DNA of 64,000 nt, from NCBI RefSeq assembly GCF_003030345.1, contig NZ_CP028158.1:7316001-7380000 (forward strand). Reading direction: 5' to 3'. How positions within the stretch are numbered: the first letter of the stretch is position 1; each line of letters starts with the position of its first letter. Positions 1 through 8,843 of this stretch are shown piece after piece. Source of the DNA: Plantactinospora sp. BC1 (GTDB taxonomy: Bacteria > Actinomycetota > Actinomycetes > Mycobacteriales > Micromonosporaceae). The translations under genes were made by a program, and so were the position numbers. The notes beneath the pieces are model-generated. The model saw nothing but the letters and a program-made list of their open reading frames with translations. It was not told the DNA's origin and did no database searches.

Positions 1-464
1 TCGGCGTGCAGCGTCCGCTCCTCCCGGTAGTCCATGAACGGGACGGAGTAGCCGCAACTGTCGCTGATCCGCCCTGCGGTGACCAGCACGATCGCCCGCA
101 GTCCCGGCGAGCCGGACTGCTCCGGGAAGTGCCGGATCAGCTCCGCCCACCGGGGGTCGTCCCGGAACACCGCCTCGCCCCGGCCGTGCACCCGGACGAT
201 GTTCGGCGGGCCCTCGAAGGCGCACCACATCAGCGTGATCCGGCCGTTCTCCCGCAGGTGCGCGACGGTCTCCGCCCCGCTGCCACCGAAGTCGAGATAT
301 GCCACGGTCCGCTCGTCGAGCACCGCGAGCGACCCGGCGAGCCCCTTCGGCGAGAGGTTGACGTGCCCGTCGGCGGCGAGCGGCGCGGTCGCCACGAAGA
401 AGACCTTCTGCTGCTCGATGAAGGTGCGTAACCTGCCGTCGATCCGGTCGTACGTCTTTCCCAT
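1..464 (-). CDS. Pyridoxamine 5'-phosphate oxidase-fold protein (3' end outside window)
   Basis: Reads leftward and runs off the window edge, leaving about 154 residues. The N-terminus (MGKTYDRIDGRLRTFI) is followed by a segment containing VFFVATAPLAADGHVNLSPKG, cut here to its theme of a small FMN-binding split barrel, then YLDFGGSGAETVAHLRENGR. This is the pattern of general-stress PPOX-family proteins that bind FMN or F420. The ATG at 464 has GGGAGG a few bases upstream. The substrate is unknown; many actinobacterial members are annotated only as PPOX-class proteins. No operon partner is visible: the next gene (GH13) has the same orientation but ends about 240 bp upstream of this start. 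The family call is fairly secure, the function is not. Confidence 0.8.
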   Translation of the reverse strand, partial: MGKTYDRIDGRLRTFIEQQKVFFVATAPLAADGHVNLSPKGLAGSLAVLDERTVAYLDFGGSGAETVAHLRENGRITLMWCAFEGPPNIVRVHGRGEAVFRDDPRWAELIRHFPEQSGSPGLRAIVLVTAGRISDSCGYSVPFMDYREERTLHA

Positions 465-703
465 CTGGCCATCCTCCCTGCTGAGCCCCGGCCCACCGTA
501 GTCGCGCCGGGCAACTCCCCCCGGTCGGGAGAGGGCGGTGCGCCACCTCGGGCCGGCGGGTCAGCCCGGCGGTGAGCCCGCCGGCGGCGGGGTCGGCGTC
601 CCCACCGCCGGCGTGCACCACCGCGACACCGGTGAGGTCGGCGTACCCACCGGAGCCGGCACCGCCACGGGGGCGGTGGCCGCCACGCCCGGCCCGCGTA
701 CCG

Positions 704-2341
704 TCAACTCGCGTCGGCGGTACGCAGCCAGACGGCGGTGTCGGACGGCAACAGGTCACCATCCACCGGCCGGCTGGCCAGCAGGCGGCCCTGATGCGGC
801 GGAAGCTCCACGGGAGCCTCGGAGAGGTTCACCACGCAGGCGAACCCGGGATCGCGGGCGAAGGCGAGTACCCCGTCCGGCGCCGGCAGCCAGCGCAGCG
901 TGCCGTCGCCGAGCGCGGGCAGGCTCCGCCGGATCCGGATCGCCTCGCGGTACAGCTCCAGCATCGAGTGCGGGTCGTCGGTCTGCGCCTGCACGGTCTG
1001 GTCCTTCCAGGCGGCCGGCTGCGGCAGCCAGGGCGGGGTGGAGGCGTCCTCCGGGCTGAACCCGAACGGTGCGGCGTCCCCCGCCCACGGCAGCGGCACC
1101 CGGCAGCCGTCCCGGCCGGGGTCGACGAATCCGGAGCGCGGATACATCGGGTCCTGCCGCAACGCCGGTGGGATGTCCTCGACCTCCCAGAGCCCCAGCT
1201 CCTCGCCCTGGTAGACGTAGGCGGCGCCGGGCAGGGAGAGCGAGAGCAGCGCGGCGGCGCGGGCCCGCACCGTGCCCAGTTCCAGGTCGGTGTACGTCCC
1301 CTCGCGCTTGCTGGCGAAGCTGAACGTGGTGTCGGCCCGACCGTAGCGGGTGACCACCCGGGTCACGTCGTGGTTGGAGAGCACCCAGGTGGCCGGGGCG
1401 CCGATCGGGGCGTGTTCGGCGAGCGTGCCGTCGATGCTCTCCCGCAGCTTCGCCGCGTCCCAGGCGCAGCTGAGGAAGTCGAAGTTGAAGGCGGTGTGCA
1501 GCTCGTCCGGGCGCAGGTAGTTGGTGAACCGCTGCCGGTCCGGCAGCCACACCTCGCCGATCAGCGCACGCGGCTCGGGATAGCTGTCGGCGATCCGCCG
1601 CCAGCTCCGGTAGATGTCGTGCACCCCGTCCAGGTCGTGGAAGGGGTGCGGCGCGCCGTCGACCACCTCGGGCAGGGTGGCGTCCTTGAGCAGCAGCGCC
1701 GCCGAGTCGATCCGGATGCCGTCCACCCCCCGGTCGAACCAGAACCGGAGGATCTCCTCGAACTCGGCGCGTACCCGGGGGTGGTCCCAGTTGAAGTCGG
1801 GCTGTTCGGCGGCGAAGAGGTGCAGGTACCAGTCGCCGGGGGTGCCGTCCGGGTTGGTGGTCCGGGTCCAGGTCTGGCCGCCGAACTCGCCGACCCAGTC
1901 GGTCGGCGGCTGGTCGCCGTCCGGGCCGCGTCCGGGACGAAACCAGAACAGTTCCCGCTCCGGCGCGTCCGGACCGCCGGCCAGCGCGGCCTGGAACCAC
2001 GGATGCCGGTCCGAGCAGTGGTTCGGCACCAGGTCGGCGATGATCCGCAGGCCCTGCCCGTGTGCCTCGGCGATCAGCTCCTCGACCTCGGCGAGGGTGC
2101 CGAAGACCGGCTCGATGGCCCGGAAGTCGGAGACGTCGTAGCCGGCGTCGGCCATCGGCGACGGATACCACGGACCGAACCAGATGGCGTCGACGCCCAG
2201 CCCGGACAGGTAGCCCAGCCGCTTCCGGATGCCGGCGATGTCGCCGATGCCGTCACCGTTGTCGTCGGCGAAGCTGCGCGGGTAGACCTGGTAGATCACC
2301 GCGTCTCGCCACCACCGGCGGTCGCGCTCTGATGTGGACAC
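704..2341 (-). CDS. GH13 alpha-glucosidase / alpha-amylase family enzyme (cytosolic)
   Basis: A 545-residue (beta/alpha)8 glycoside hydrolase that should cleave or transfer alpha-glucosidic bonds of imported oligosaccharides in the cytoplasm. The GH13 motifs are in order: DLVPNH (about 103-108), GIRIDSA with nucleophile Asp212, IGEVW with acid/base Glu263, and LSNHDVTR with Asp325. Motif spacing and length fit the oligo-1,6-glucosidase/alpha-glucosidase subgroup. There is no signal peptide. I chose the GTG at 2341 (VSTSERDRRWWRDAVIYQVYPR) because the catalytic domain begins there; the open frame continues upstream to 2602 without conserved sequence. A LacI gene lies upstream on the same strand and a sugar ABC importer lies beyond it, suggesting uptake and hydrolysis of one alpha-glucoside. 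The exact substrate (maltose, trehalose, sucrose-like) cannot be read from sequence. Confidence 0.88.
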   Translation of the reverse strand: MSTSERDRRWWRDAVIYQVYPRSFADDNGDGIGDIAGIRKRLGYLSGLGVDAIWFGPWYPSPMADAGYDVSDFRAIEPVFGTLAEVEELIAEAHGQGLRIIADLVPNHCSDRHPWFQAALAGGPDAPERELFWFRPGRGPDGDQPPTDWVGEFGGQTWTRTTNPDGTPGDWYLHLFAAEQPDFNWDHPRVRAEFEEILRFWFDRGVDGIRIDSAALLLKDATLPEVVDGAPHPFHDLDGVHDIYRSWRRIADSYPEPRALIGEVWLPDRQRFTNYLRPDELHTAFNFDFLSCAWDAAKLRESIDGTLAEHAPIGAPATWVLSNHDVTRVVTRYGRADTTFSFASKREGTYTDLELGTVRARAAALLSLSLPGAAYVYQGEELGLWEVEDIPPALRQDPMYPRSGFVDPGRDGCRVPLPWAGDAAPFGFSPEDASTPPWLPQPAAWKDQTVQAQTDDPHSMLELYREAIRIRRSLPALGDGTLRWLPAPDGVLAFARDPGFACVVNLSEAPVELPPHQGRLLASRPVDGDLLPSDTAVWLRTADAS

Positions 2342-2465
2342 GAGTACCTGCTCTCTGGATCGGTCCGGCGAGCGTTCCACCGGCACCTGCACGCTGGGCC
2401 CGGGGTCGGAGTGATGCTGGGACCTCTGATGTGCCTCGTTTCGTGCCGATGACGATACAAACTCG

Positions 2466-2481
2466 ATTGCGGCACCGCAAT
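2466..2481. promoter_or_regulatory. Inverted repeat upstream of the GH13 gene (possible LacI operator)
   Basis: Perfect 7-bp arms with a 2-bp centre (ATTGCGG-CA-CCGCAAT). It lies about 125 bp before the GH13 start and downstream of the LacI gene, in the 357-bp gap 2342-2698, which holds no convincing gene. A LacI-family operator is the natural guess from context, but the arms do not match a consensus I can name. Confidence 0.4.
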
Positions 2482-2627
2482 AATCCGACAGAACTCTGAA
2501 AGATGACGACGGGAGTTCCTCGGCGCCGGGCGGGTGGCAGACGGGTGGCAGAGCTGCGCAGAGCAGGGACGCCGGTCGCCACGCCGCCGCTGGGGCAGGC
2601 ACCGGACGTGCCCGGTCACCCCGGGCG

Positions 2628-2649
2628 GGTCGGCCGGGGCGGGCCGACC
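2628..2649. terminator. Hairpin after the LacI gene
   Basis: An 8-bp stem (GGTCGGCC / GGCCGACC) with a 6-nt loop lies about 50 bp beyond the LacI stop codon at 2699. There is no T-tract, as is common for actinobacterial hairpin terminators. Confidence 0.4.
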
Positions 2650-2698
2650 GAGGCGCGGTACGGCCCGACGGAGGTCGGGGTGGAGATCCCGGTGGCGG

Positions 2699-3700
2699 TC
2701 AGTGCCCGGGTGCCGGGGCGGTCGAGCCGCGTACCACCAGCTCGGGCTCGAAGAGCAGCTCGTCGGTGAGCACCCCGACCCCCTCGATCTGGTTCACCAG
2801 CAGGTCCACCGCGGCCTGGCCCATCATCTCGATCGGCTGCCGCACGGTGGTCAGCGGCGGGTCGGTGCAGGTCATCAGCGCCGAGTCGTCGAAGCCGACC
2901 ACCGAGATGTCGGCCGGCACCGACCGCCCCAGCCGACGGGCCGCCCGGATGGTGCCGAGCGCCATCACGTCGCTGGCGCAGATGATCCCGGTGACGCCGC
3001 GCTCGATCAGCTTGCTCGCCGCGACCCGGGCACCCTCCATGGAGAAGCTGGACCGCTCGACACACTCCTCGTCGTCGGCCCAACCGGCGACGTTCGCCAT
3101 CGCGGCCAGCTTCCGGCGGGACGGTACGTGGTCGGCCGGGCCCAGCACCAGACCGATCCGCTCGTGGCCGAGCGAGCGCAGGTGCCCGTACGCCTGCTCG
3201 ACCGCCACCGCGTCGTCGGTCGACACGCACGGGAAGCCCAGCTCGTCGACACCGGCGTTGACGAGTACCACCGGCAGGCCCCGGTCGGTGAGCCGCCGGT
3301 AGTGGTCGTGCGGCGCGTCGGCCAGCGCGTACGAGCCACCGGCGAAGATGACTCCGGAGACCTGGTGGTCCAGCAGCATCTCCACGTAGTCCATTTCGGA
3401 GATTCCGCCGATGGTCCGGGCGCAGAGCGCCGGGGTGAGCCCGCGCTGGGCCAGCGACCCGGTGACCACCTCGGCCAGGGCCGGGAAGATCGGATTCTGC
3501 AACTCCGGCAGGACGAGCCCGACCAGCCGGGCCCGTTCGCCGCGCAGCTTGCTGGGGCGCTCGTAGCCGAGCACGTCCAGCGCGGTGAGCACGGCGACCC
3601 GGGTGCTCTCGGAGACGCCGCCCCGGCCGTTGAGCACCCGGCTCACCGTGGCCTCGCTGACCCCGGCCTTCCGGGCCACCTCGGTGAGTCTTCTGGTCAC
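2699..3700 (-). CDS. LacI-family transcriptional regulator
   Basis: A 333-residue protein with an N-terminal LacI-type helix-turn-helix (RRLTEVARKAGVSEATVSRV, residues about 3-22) and the hinge VLNGRGGVS. A periplasmic-binding-protein-like effector domain follows (for example LVGLVLPELQNPIFPALAEV). The length is typical of the family. It starts at a GTG (3700). Neighbours are a GH13 glucosidase downstream and a sugar ABC importer beyond the next gene, so it is probably the sugar-responsive repressor of this region. The 52-bp gap to the oxidoreductase contains a short TTGCAA palindrome (3724-3729) that could be part of an autoregulatory site. Family certain; target set inferred. Confidence 0.92.
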   Translation of the reverse strand: MTRRLTEVARKAGVSEATVSRVLNGRGGVSESTRVAVLTALDVLGYERPSKLRGERARLVGLVLPELQNPIFPALAEVVTGSLAQRGLTPALCARTIGGISEMDYVEMLLDHQVSGVIFAGGSYALADAPHDHYRRLTDRGLPVVLVNAGVDELGFPCVSTDDAVAVEQAYGHLRSLGHERIGLVLGPADHVPSRRKLAAMANVAGWADDEECVERSSFSMEGARVAASKLIERGVTGIICASDVMALGTIRAARRLGRSVPADISVVGFDDSALMTCTDPPLTTVRQPIEMMGQAAVDLLVNQIEGVGVLTDELLFEPELVVRGSTAPAPGH

Positions 3701-3752
3701 GGCCGCGATAGTACGACAGGTACTTGCAAAAACCGAACCAAAGTTCGCCGGC

Positions 3753-5195
3753 CTACTGCAACAGTTCGCGTACCGCCGTCTCGATCGCGCGGTGGAACGT
3801 CGGATAGGCGTAGATCATCCCGGCCAGCGTCGTCACCGGAACCTCGGCGTGTACCGCCACCGCCAGCGCGCTGAGCACCTCGCCACCGACCGGCCCGGCC
3901 GAGGTCGCGCCGACCAGTACGCCCCGGTCGGCGTCGGCGACCAGCTTGATGAAACCCTCGTCGCCGACCTGGTGGATCCAGCCCCGGCTGGACTCGGAGA
4001 GCGGGGTGAAGGCGGTCCGGACGTTCAGTCCCCGGTCCCGCGCCTGCCGCTCGGTCAGCCCGACCGCACCCACCTCGGGATCGGTGAAGGTGACCCGGGG
4101 CAGTGCCCGGTAGTCCGCCCGGGGTCCGTCCCCGGCCGTGTCGTCGAGCACGCCGGCCCGGCGCAGGATGTCGTCGATCGCGATCCCGGCCTGGTACATC
4201 GCCACGTGGGTGAAGGCGCCGTGCCCGGTCAGGTCGCCGACCGCCCAGATCCCGTCGCCGGCCCGCACCCGGTCGTCCGTGGCCACGAACCGTCCCGTCG
4301 GGTCCAGCCCGACCGTCTCCAGGCCGAGCGTGTCGAGTACGGCCCGGCGGCCGGTGGCCACCAGCAGCCGTTCGCCCCGGAGCTGGTCACCGTCGGCCAG
4401 GTGCACGGTGAAGCCGCTCCCGTCGTGCTCCACCCGTTCGGCCCGGGCGCCGGTGTGCACCGTCACCCCGTCCGCGCGCAGCGCCGCGGCGACCCGTTCC
4501 GACGACTCCGGCTCCTCCTGGGCGAGGATCCGCTCGCCCGCCTCCACCATGCCGACCCGGACACCGAACCGGGCCAGCACCTGGGCCACCTCCGCGCCGA
4601 TCGCCCCGCCGCCGAGGATCACCACCGACCCGGGCAGTTCGGATAGCTCCATCGCCTCCCGGTTGGTCCAGTACGGGGTGCCGGCCAGCCCGGGCACCGG
4701 CGGGATCACCGGGGTGGTGCCGGTACCCAGCACGACGCCGACCCGGGCCCGGAACGTCTCGTCGCCGACCCGGACCAGGCCGGGGCCGACCAGCCGGCCG
4801 GAGCCCCGGACGAACCGGCCGCCCCTGGAGGTGAACCGCTCCACCCCGGCGTCGTCGGTCCAGCCGGCGGTGGCCTCCTCGCGGATCCGCTTGGCCACGA
4901 TGCTGAAGTCCGGCTCGACCCGGGCCTGCCCGGCCAGCTGGTCGACCCGGCGCGCCTCGGCCAGCGCGTTCGCGGCCCGGATCATGATCTTGCTCGGCAC
5001 GCACCCCCAGAACGGACACTCGCCGCCGACGAGGTCGCGCTCGATGCCGACGACCGAGAGGCCGGCGGCGGCGAGCCGGTTCGCCGTCTCCTCACCACCG
5101 ACGCCCAACCCGACCACCACCACGTCGACCTCCGCCGTCACCTCCGTGGTCGCGGTCTCGTCGGTCTGCACGTGCGTCCGCTCCTGTTCAGCCAT
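3753..5195 (-). CDS. FAD-dependent pyridine nucleotide-disulfide oxidoreductase (Lpd/MerA-like)
   Basis: A 480-residue flavoprotein of the dihydrolipoamide dehydrogenase/mercuric reductase superfamily. It has an N-terminal FAD Rossmann motif (VVVGLGVGGEETANRLA), the redox-active disulfide GGECPFWGCVPSK with CxxxxC spacing, a NAD(P)-binding motif (VVILGGGAIGAEVAQVLARF), the second FAD motif (GIWAVGDLTG) and a C-terminal dimerisation domain. The usual C-terminal HPT...E dyad of lipoamide dehydrogenases is replaced by YAYPTFHRAIE, closer to MerA-like members, so lipoamide is not an obvious substrate. It begins at the ATG at 5195, preceded by GGAAAG. It sits between the LacI gene and the divergent sugar importer but has no evident metabolic link to either. 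The true electron acceptor is unknown. Confidence 0.85.
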   Translation of the reverse strand: MAEQERTHVQTDETATTEVTAEVDVVVVGLGVGGEETANRLAAAGLSVVGIERDLVGGECPFWGCVPSKIMIRAANALAEARRVDQLAGQARVEPDFSIVAKRIREEATAGWTDDAGVERFTSRGGRFVRGSGRLVGPGLVRVGDETFRARVGVVLGTGTTPVIPPVPGLAGTPYWTNREAMELSELPGSVVILGGGAIGAEVAQVLARFGVRVGMVEAGERILAQEEPESSERVAAALRADGVTVHTGARAERVEHDGSGFTVHLADGDQLRGERLLVATGRRAVLDTLGLETVGLDPTGRFVATDDRVRAGDGIWAVGDLTGHGAFTHVAMYQAGIAIDDILRRAGVLDDTAGDGPRADYRALPRVTFTDPEVGAVGLTERQARDRGLNVRTAFTPLSESSRGWIHQVGDEGFIKLVADADRGVLVGATSAGPVGGEVLSALAVAVHAEVPVTTLAGMIYAYPTFHRAIETAVRELLQ

Positions 5196-5343
5196 ACCGC
5201 CAGCTTTCCCGATCCGTCCCCGGCCGACCAGGTGGATCGGTCGGTCAGCTCGGTCGCGTCTGTCCTGATTTCGGCTCCGTCGGCAATCCGTTGTCACCAT
5301 CTGCCGTAATCAAGTCGTGTCTTTGCAGCAGACGATCGACATC

Positions 5344-5372
5344 TTGCTGGAATGAGTTCGTCTCGCTACAGT
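5344..5372 (+). promoter_or_regulatory. Candidate sigma-70-type promoter for the sugar ABC operon
   Basis: TTGCTG (5344-5349), 17 bp, then TACAGT (5367-5372). This leaves a leader of roughly 130 nt before the lipoprotein start. It is the best -35/-10 pair I see in the 318-bp divergent gap 5196-5513, which otherwise holds no gene. A plausible match only. Confidence 0.4.
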
Positions 5373-5513
5373 GACCGCACTCACACACGACGCCACCCAG
5401 CTCCAGGGCCCGGTCACACGGCGGGTCCGGACCAGCCGCAGGACACCGCCACGGTGACGATCCCGCGGACCCGCACAGGTCATGGAGACTCCCGTTCCCG
5501 AAGGGATGGACAG

Positions 5514-6893
5514 ATGTCCGTACCGCAGTACCGGAAGGCCGCGGCGCTGGCGCTCGTGGCCGGCCTGGGACTCAGCCTCACGGCATGCTCCACGAAGAGC
5601 GACGACGGCGACTCGAACGCCGGCGGCAAGGTCACCATCACGGTCGACTGCCAGCCGGTCGGCTCCCAGAAGGAGCTGTTGCAGAACTGGAACGCCGACG
5701 TCGCCGAGTTCCAGCGGCAGAATCCCGACATCGTCGTCAAGAGCGTCAGCGTCGGCGAGCAGTGCAACAACCCGCCGGACTTCACCGCCCGGCTCGCCGG
5801 CGGCACCGTGACCGACGTCTTCTACGGGTACATGACCGACCTGCAACAGGTGCTGGACTCCGGTCAGGCGATGGACATCACCGAGTACGCCAACAAGGAG
5901 AACGTGCCGACCTGGGACAGCGTCGACCCGGCGCTCAAGGAGGTCTTCACCGACGGCGGCAAGCTCTACGCCGTACCGGTGAAGAACTACTCGATGGGGC
6001 TGGTCTACAACAAGGTCCTCTTCCAGCAGGCCGGACTGGACGTGAACAACCCGCCCAAGACCTGGGCCGACGTCCGGGCCGCCGCCAAGAAGATCTCCGC
6101 GCTCGGCAACGGCGTCGCCGGGTACTCGGAATACAGCGCCGGCAACACCGGCGGCTGGCACTTCACCGCCCTGCTCTACTCCCAGGGCGGCCAGGTCCTG
6201 ACCCCGGACGGCAAGAAGGCCGACTTCAACAACCCGATGGGCCGGCAGGTCCTACAGAATCTCAAGGACATGCGGTACGGCGACAACAGCATGGGCGCCC
6301 GGCAACTGCTCCAGTGGGGCGACCTGCTGACCAACGCCGCCGCCGGCAAGGTCGGCATGTTCATCGGCGCGCCGGACGCCACCCAGGCGATCGTCAGCCA
6401 GTTCCAGGGCAAGTTCCAGGACTGGGCGATGGCCCCGATGCCCGGCCAGGACGGCCCGGCCAAGGGGACGCTCGGCGGCGGCGAGGGCTACTTCTTCAAG
6501 AAGGGCCTCACTCCGGAGCAGGTCAAGGCCGGTCTGAAGTGGATCGCGTACCAGAAGCTGACCCCGGGCAAGGGCCAGTTCGACTACGTACGCGCCAAGC
6601 CGCAGAACTACCCGGTCGGGCTGCCGCAGCCGCTGCTCTTCGCCAACGGCAGCGAGGCGCAGAAGCAGGAACTCGAACTGCGCAAGGCGAACGCCAACCT
6701 CGACACCGCGAACTTCGCGCTCTTCGAGGCGACCCCGGTCCCGATCAAGGGTGAGCCGCGCAACGCGCAGGCGATCTACGCGGTGCTCGACGCGGCGATG
6801 TCCGGGGTGCTGACGAACCCGAACGCGAACGTCGACGCGCTGCTCAAGACGGCGGAGGACAAGGTCAACCAGCTCCTGGCCGCCGAGAGCTGA
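5514..6893 (+). CDS. Sugar ABC transporter substrate-binding lipoprotein
   Basis: A 459-residue extracytoplasmic binding protein of the SBP_bac_1 (maltose/sugar) class. A short lipoprotein signal peptide ends in the lipobox LTAC with lipidated Cys25 (MSVPQYRKAAALALVAGLGL, then SLTAC). The mature part carries typical features: DVFYGYMTDLQQVLDSG, YAVPVKNYSMGLVYNK, NPPKTWADVRAAAKKI. I chose the ATG at 5514, preceded by AAGGGA, because the signal peptide starts there. It is the first gene of a three-gene importer (binding protein, two permeases). No ATPase is present, so a shared MsiK-type ATPase elsewhere would energise it, as is usual for actinomycete sugar importers (established for the family). 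The likely ligand is an alpha-linked oligosaccharide, judged from the nearby GH13 enzyme. Confidence 0.9.
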   Translation: MSVPQYRKAAALALVAGLGLSLTACSTKSDDGDSNAGGKVTITVDCQPVGSQKELLQNWNADVAEFQRQNPDIVVKSVSVGEQCNNPPDFTARLAGGTVTDVFYGYMTDLQQVLDSGQAMDITEYANKENVPTWDSVDPALKEVFTDGGKLYAVPVKNYSMGLVYNKVLFQQAGLDVNNPPKTWADVRAAAKKISALGNGVAGYSEYSAGNTGGWHFTALLYSQGGQVLTPDGKKADFNNPMGRQVLQNLKDMRYGDNSMGARQLLQWGDLLTNAAAGKVGMFIGAPDATQAIVSQFQGKFQDWAMAPMPGQDGPAKGTLGGGEGYFFKKGLTPEQVKAGLKWIAYQKLTPGKGQFDYVRAKPQNYPVGLPQPLLFANGSEAQKQELELRKANANLDTANFALFEATPVPIKGEPRNAQAIYAVLDAAMSGVLTNPNANVDALLKTAEDKVNQLLAAES

Positions 6894-6974
6894 TCCCGGC
6901 GGGGTGGGGGCCGACGGCACCGGTCCCCACCCCGCCGCCGCACCAGTACGGTCACCGACTTCCCAGGAGTTGCC

Positions 6975-7931
6975 TTGGCGATCACCACCGCCCCGGGTAC
7001 CACCAGACCGGGTCGCCCCGCCCGGCCGTACCCGGCACCGCCACGGCCCAGCAGCGGTTTCGGCCGGAAGGTCCGGGACAACCTGACCGGGCACGCGTTC
7101 CTGATCGGCGCGGTGGTCTGCTTCGCCGTCTTCTCCTGGTACCCGATGATCCGCGGCGTCGTGATGAGCTTCCAGCGCACCCGGCGCGGCGAGACCACCT
7201 GGGTGGGCTGGGACAACTACCTGCGAATCCTCGACGACCCGAGCTTCTGGCCGGCCTGGAAGAACACCATCTACTTCACGGTGCTGGCGCTCGTCCTCGG
7301 CTACGCGGTGCCGTTCTTCGTGGCGATCCTGCTCAACGAGTTCCGGCACGCCAAGGGGTACCTGCGGATCCTGGTCTACCTGCCGGTGATGCTCCCGCCC
7401 GCCTCGGCGCTCTTCCTCTTCAAGTACTACGCCTACGACCCCAGCGAGGCCGGACTCTTCAACGCGGTACTCAAGGCGCTGCACCTGCCGACCTCGGAGT
7501 GGATGCAGTCGCCGGAGATGACGATGCCGGCGATGGTGATCGCCTCGACCTGGATGAACATGGGCAGCGCGGTGCTGATCTATCTGGCGGCGTTGCAGAA
7601 CATCCCCGGCGAACTCTACGAGGCGGCCGAGCTGGACGGCGCCGGGATCTGGCGGCGGATCGTCAACGTCACCGTCCCGCAGACCCGGCTGATCCTGCTG
7701 CTGCTGGCGATGCTCCAGATCGTCGCCACCATGCAGCTCTTCATCGAGCCGCTGATCCTGGCCAACGGGGCCGGCGCGGAGGACTCGGCGACCTCGGTGG
7801 CGTACCTCATCTACCAGCACGGGTTCTTCCAGAACGACCTCAACGGTGCGGCGGCGCTCGGCGTGATCATGCTCGTGGTACTGGCCGGCTTCTCCGCCGT
7901 CTACGCCCGACTGACCGCGAAACAGGACTAG
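6975..7931 (+). CDS. Sugar ABC transporter permease (MalF type)
   Basis: A 318-residue inner-membrane permease with about six transmembrane segments, the first around GHAFLIGAVVCFAVFSWYP. The EAA loop that contacts the ATPase is EAAELDGAGIWRRIVNVTVP. It starts at TTG 6975 with AGGAG 5 nt upstream; no better ATG exists. It sits 81 bp after the binding protein and 12 bp before the second permease, so it is certainly in one operon with them. The Pro-rich N-terminal 35 residues are probably cytosolic. Confidence 0.9.
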   Translation: MAITTAPGTTRPGRPARPYPAPPRPSSGFGRKVRDNLTGHAFLIGAVVCFAVFSWYPMIRGVVMSFQRTRRGETTWVGWDNYLRILDDPSFWPAWKNTIYFTVLALVLGYAVPFFVAILLNEFRHAKGYLRILVYLPVMLPPASALFLFKYYAYDPSEAGLFNAVLKALHLPTSEWMQSPEMTMPAMVIASTWMNMGSAVLIYLAALQNIPGELYEAAELDGAGIWRRIVNVTVPQTRLILLLLAMLQIVATMQLFIEPLILANGAGAEDSATSVAYLIYQHGFFQNDLNGAAALGVIMLVVLAGFSAVYARLTAKQD

Positions 7932-7943
7932 GACAGGCGAGAC

Positions 7944-8831
7944 ATGGCACAGGACTCCGGCACCCGGACCCTCATCTCCCCCGCCCAGCTCCGCCGGGGA
8001 CGCGGCAGGGTCGTCTACTGGACGCTGCTCACCGTCGTCGTGGTGGTGTTCACGCTGGTCTTCCTCGGCCCGCTCTACTGGATGGTCACCGGCGCGCTCA
8101 AGTCCGGCCAGGAGATCGCGCAGACCCCGCCGACCCTCTTCCCGCGCGACCCGCAGCCGCAGAACTACGTCGACGCGTGGAACAACCTGGACCTGGCGAA
8201 ACTGCTCTTCAACACGTTCTACTACGCGGCCGGGGCGCTGCTGTTCCAGCTCGTCCTGGACACCGCGGCGGCGTACTCGCTGTCGAAGCTGCGGCCGGTC
8301 TTCGGCAACGCGATCCTCGGGCTGATGCTGGCGACGCTGATGATCCCGGCGATGGTGCTGATCGTCCCGCAGTACGTGACGGTGATCGACCTGCCGATCC
8401 TGCACATCAACCTGCTCGACTCGCCGTTCGCGATCTGGCTGCCCCTGGTCGCGAACGCCTTCAACATCTTCCTGCTGAAGCGCTTCTTCGACTCGATCCC
8501 CGAGGACCTGATGGCGGCGGCCCTGATGGACGGCGCGACGCCGCTGCGCACGCTCTGGTCGATCATCCTGCCGATGTCCCGCCCCATCCTCGGGGTGGTC
8601 TCCATCTTCGCCGTGACGGCGGTCTGGAAGGACTTCCTCTGGCCGAAGCTGGTGATGCCGTCGCCGGAGACCCGTACGGTCAGCGTCGGCATCTACGCCT
8701 TCGCCGGCGGTACCCCGATGAACGTCGTGATCGCCGCCTCGGTGATCGCGGCGATCCCGACCGTGGTGATCTTCCTGATCTTCCAACGGAACATCATGTC
8801 CGGGCTGACCACCGGCAGCATCAAGGGCTGA
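7944..8831 (+). CDS. Sugar ABC transporter permease (MalG type)
   Basis: A 295-residue partner permease with around six membrane spans (first VYWTLLTVVVVVFTLVFLGP) and an EAA loop AAALMDGATPLRTLWSIILP. Its ATG lies 12 nt after the stop of the first permease. The gene ends the importer operon and converges on crtB, whose stop is only 12 bp away, leaving almost no room for a terminator. No ATPase gene follows. Confidence 0.9.
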   Translation: MAQDSGTRTLISPAQLRRGRGRVVYWTLLTVVVVVFTLVFLGPLYWMVTGALKSGQEIAQTPPTLFPRDPQPQNYVDAWNNLDLAKLLFNTFYYAAGALLFQLVLDTAAAYSLSKLRPVFGNAILGLMLATLMIPAMVLIVPQYVTVIDLPILHINLLDSPFAIWLPLVANAFNIFLLKRFFDSIPEDLMAAALMDGATPLRTLWSIILPMSRPILGVVSIFAVTAVWKDFLWPKLVMPSPETRTVSVGIYAFAGGTPMNVVIAASVIAAIPTVVIFLIFQRNIMSGLTTGSIKG

Positions 8832-8843
8832 CCACCGGGAGCA

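Noticed and set aside
2342-2602. N-terminal extension of the GH13 enzyme.
   Set aside because: The upstream frame lacks family similarity and a ribosome-binding site; the catalytic barrel begins right after the GTG at 2341.
6252-8786. An 844-codon open frame on the minus strand over the sugar ABC permeases.
   Set aside because: Opposite strand of clear transporter genes, dominated by D, H, R and Q residues typical of shadow frames.
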